From Paludibacter sp. (GTDB lineage Bacteria > Bacteroidota > Bacteroidia > Bacteroidales > Paludibacteraceae): a stretch of 7,138 bases of DNA. The stretch lies in assembly GCA_009787075.1 (NCBI GenBank), contig WRGS01000149.1, positions 1 through 7,138 on the forward strand. The letters run 5' to 3'. A program made the position numbers and the translations under genes. Shown here piece after piece: positions 6,423-7,138 of this stretch. Numbering within the stretch: position 1 is the first letter of the stretch; the number at the start of each line of letters is the position of its first letter. Below the pieces are notes generated by a model. It ran no database searches. It was not told the origin of the DNA and was given only the letters and a program-made list of their open reading frames with translations.

Positions 6423-6453
6423 CAAAAGTACCGTTTTTTTTGTGTTTTAAAAA
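6423..6453 (-). promoter_or_regulatory. Candidate minus-strand promoter facing the leuS fragment
   Basis: On the minus strand, TACTTTTG (6430-6423) fits the Bacteroidota -7 consensus exactly. At the -33 distance there is only a TTTT (6450-6453). Transcription would begin near 6416, run through the palindromic repeat and reach the leuS ATG after about 210 nt. It may be what is left of the original leuS promoter. Confidence 0.35.
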
Positions 6454-6477
6454 AGATTTTTCTCAAAAAACACAAAA
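6438..6477. repeat. 11-bp inverted repeat between the divergent promoters
   Basis: TTTTGTGTTTT (6438-6448) and AAAACACAAAA (6467-6477) are perfect reverse complements separated by 18 nt. The repeat lies between the two facing-away promoter candidates. It could form a hairpin or bind a regulator, though A/T-only repeats of this kind are partly expected by composition. Confidence 0.45.
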
Positions 6478-6479
6478 CA

Positions 6480-6511
6480 TTTCTCAGATTCTTATTTTTT
6501 TAGTACTTTTG
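6480..6511 (+). promoter_or_regulatory. Candidate Bacteroidota promoter for the DUF2723 gene
   Basis: TACTTTTG at 6504-6511 matches TAnnTTTG exactly, with TTTC (one mismatch to TTTG) at 6480-6483 and a 20-nt spacer. I found no nearer match before the ATG at 6633. The start of transcription would be near 6518, giving a leader of about 115 nt that contains the palindrome at 6539-6559. Confidence 0.45.
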
Positions 6512-6538
6512 GGGCGTTTTTTTTGAAACTAAAAATAA

Positions 6539-6559
6539 TTGTATTTCATTGAAATACAA
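6539..6559. promoter_or_regulatory. 21-bp palindrome, possible operator in the DUF2723 leader
   Basis: TTGTATTTCA (6539-6548) and TGAAATACAA (6550-6559) are perfect reverse complements around a single T at 6549. The site sits about 28 nt past the candidate -7 box and 74 nt before the ATG. Its length and tight centre suit a homodimeric DNA-binding protein. No T-tract follows, so it does not look like a terminator. The regulator is unknown. Confidence 0.45.
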
Positions 6560-6632
6560 AATAATATGAAAAGTATAGAAAATAAATTTTTAACAAAATA
6601 AAAATAAATTCATTGATTAATAAAATAAAAAA

Positions 6633-7138
6633 ATGAAACGTTATAGACTTTTTAACAACATTTTCGGGTGGGTAGCTTTTATTGTTGCCGCCATTACCTA
6701 TTTGAGTACAATTGAGCCGACAGGTAGTTTTTGGGATTGCGGCGAGTTCGCATCAAGTGCATACAAATTTGATGTTGGGCATCCTCCCGGTGCGCCTTTC
6801 TTTATGTTGTTGAGCAAATTTGCCTCACTTTTTGCCTCCGACCCTTCGCACGTGGCAACGATGATTAATTCGCTCTCGGCTCTGTGCAGCGCATTTACGA
6901 TTTTGTTCCTTTTTTGGACAATCACGCATATTGCAAGCAAAATTGTGATTAAAAACGAAGAAACTGATTTTACTACAACAAATATTATCGCAATTATCGG
7001 TAGCGGACTTGTGGGCGCGCTTGCCTATACTTTTTCCGATTCGTTTTGGTTTTCGGCTGTCGAAAGCGAGGTTTATGCGCTTTCTTCTCTGTTTACGGCG
7101 GTTGTTTTTTGGCTTATTCTCAAATGGGAACAGAATGC
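6633..7138 (+). CDS. DUF2723 / TMEM260-like (GT117) protein O-mannosyltransferase-like membrane protein, N-terminal part
   Basis: The first 168 residues of a large multi-pass inner-membrane glycosyltransferase (GT-C fold expected), continuing past the window edge. After a short hydrophobic helix (about 11-25) comes EPTGSFWDCGEFASSAYK (28-45) with the acidic pair Asp35 and Glu38, then VGHPPGAPFFMLL (48-60). Membrane helices follow at about 78-101 and 118-134, then VESEVYALSSLFTAVVFW (143-160). These are the DUF2723 hallmarks. The eukaryotic relative TMEM260 is a protein O-mannosyltransferase, and Bacteroidota members are thought to glycosylate exported proteins; that function is inferred. The ATG at 6633 follows an A-rich stretch without Shine-Dalgarno, usual in this phylum. 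It is divergent from the leuS fragment. It may serve envelope glycosylation together with the glycosyltransferases at 1237-4061, though nothing links them directly. Confidence 0.9.
   Translation, partial: MKRYRLFNNIFGWVAFIVAAITYLSTIEPTGSFWDCGEFASSAYKFDVGHPPGAPFFMLLSKFASLFASDPSHVATMINSLSALCSAFTILFLFWTITHIASKIVIKNEETDFTTTNIIAIIGSGLVGALAYTFSDSFWFSAVESEVYALSSLFTAVVFWLILKWEQN

Larger units (their letters stand above)
6208..6632. other. 425-bp gene-free region between the leuS fragment and the DUF2723 gene
   Basis: From left to right it holds the leuS remnant (6208-6243), an AT-rich stretch, an 88-bp palindromic repeat (6291-6378), promoter-like sequences facing both ways (6423-6453 on -, 6480-6511 on +), an 11-bp inverted repeat between them and a 21-bp palindrome in the DUF2723 leader. 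I see no small gene or structured RNA that I can name. Confidence 0.7.

Noticed and set aside
6698..6940. Minus-strand open frame opposite the DUF2723 gene
   Set aside because: The plus strand carries clear DUF2723 motifs through this stretch; the minus frame is a shadow.
1..7138. Defence island, CRISPR array, transposase, tRNA or other RNA gene
   Set aside because: No spaced direct repeats, transposase motifs, cloverleaf or known defence domains were seen on either strand.

Overview
The window looks like chromosomal DNA from a low-GC Bacteroidota member, probably Bacteroidales. The evidence is a Bacteroidales-type tryptophanase, a LeuRS C-terminal half matching that lineage's 'LELNTMPGFAGSSAYYLRY' and 'VVPKKIVNIV' stretches, a DUF2723 (TMEM260/GT117-like) membrane protein, weak Shine-Dalgarno sequences, and TAnnTTTG-type promoter elements. 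All family names rest on motif recognition by eye; nothing was searched.

Left part (1-1232): the 5' part of tnaA (tryptophanase) runs leftward off the window edge. A divergent spacer separates it from a small four-helix membrane protein of unknown function. That protein's tail resembles a YcxB-like protein cut short.

Middle (1237-4061): three very AT-rich glycosyltransferase genes. One GT2 enzyme on + converges on a second GT2 enzyme on -, with the two genes overlapping tail to tail by 18 bp. Behind the second GT2 lies a GT10 alpha-1,3/4-fucosyltransferase-like gene. They probably build or decorate a fucosylated surface glycan. Their base composition and arrangement suggest an acquired or reshuffled block.

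Right part (4075-7138): a YitT/DUF2179 membrane protein follows a leucyl-tRNA synthetase gene on -. Only the C-terminal ~410 residues of LeuRS are present. The HIGH half and the CP1 editing domain are missing, and there is no room for them before the next gene. Reading rightward, LeuRS-like coding ends abruptly at 6243, then come an AT-rich stretch, an 88-bp palindromic repeat (6291-6378), a divergent promoter region and a near-perfect 21-bp palindrome (6539-6559). Last is the start of a DUF2723 protein O-mannosyltransferase-like gene on +, which runs off the right edge.

The minus-strand order leuS' - yitT - fucosyltransferase - GT2 has gaps of 39, 13 and 8 nt and could be one transcript. I see no defence system, CRISPR array, transposase or RNA gene. 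The most unusual item is the half-length leuS: a decayed gene, a split synthetase, or an assembly join at a repeat.
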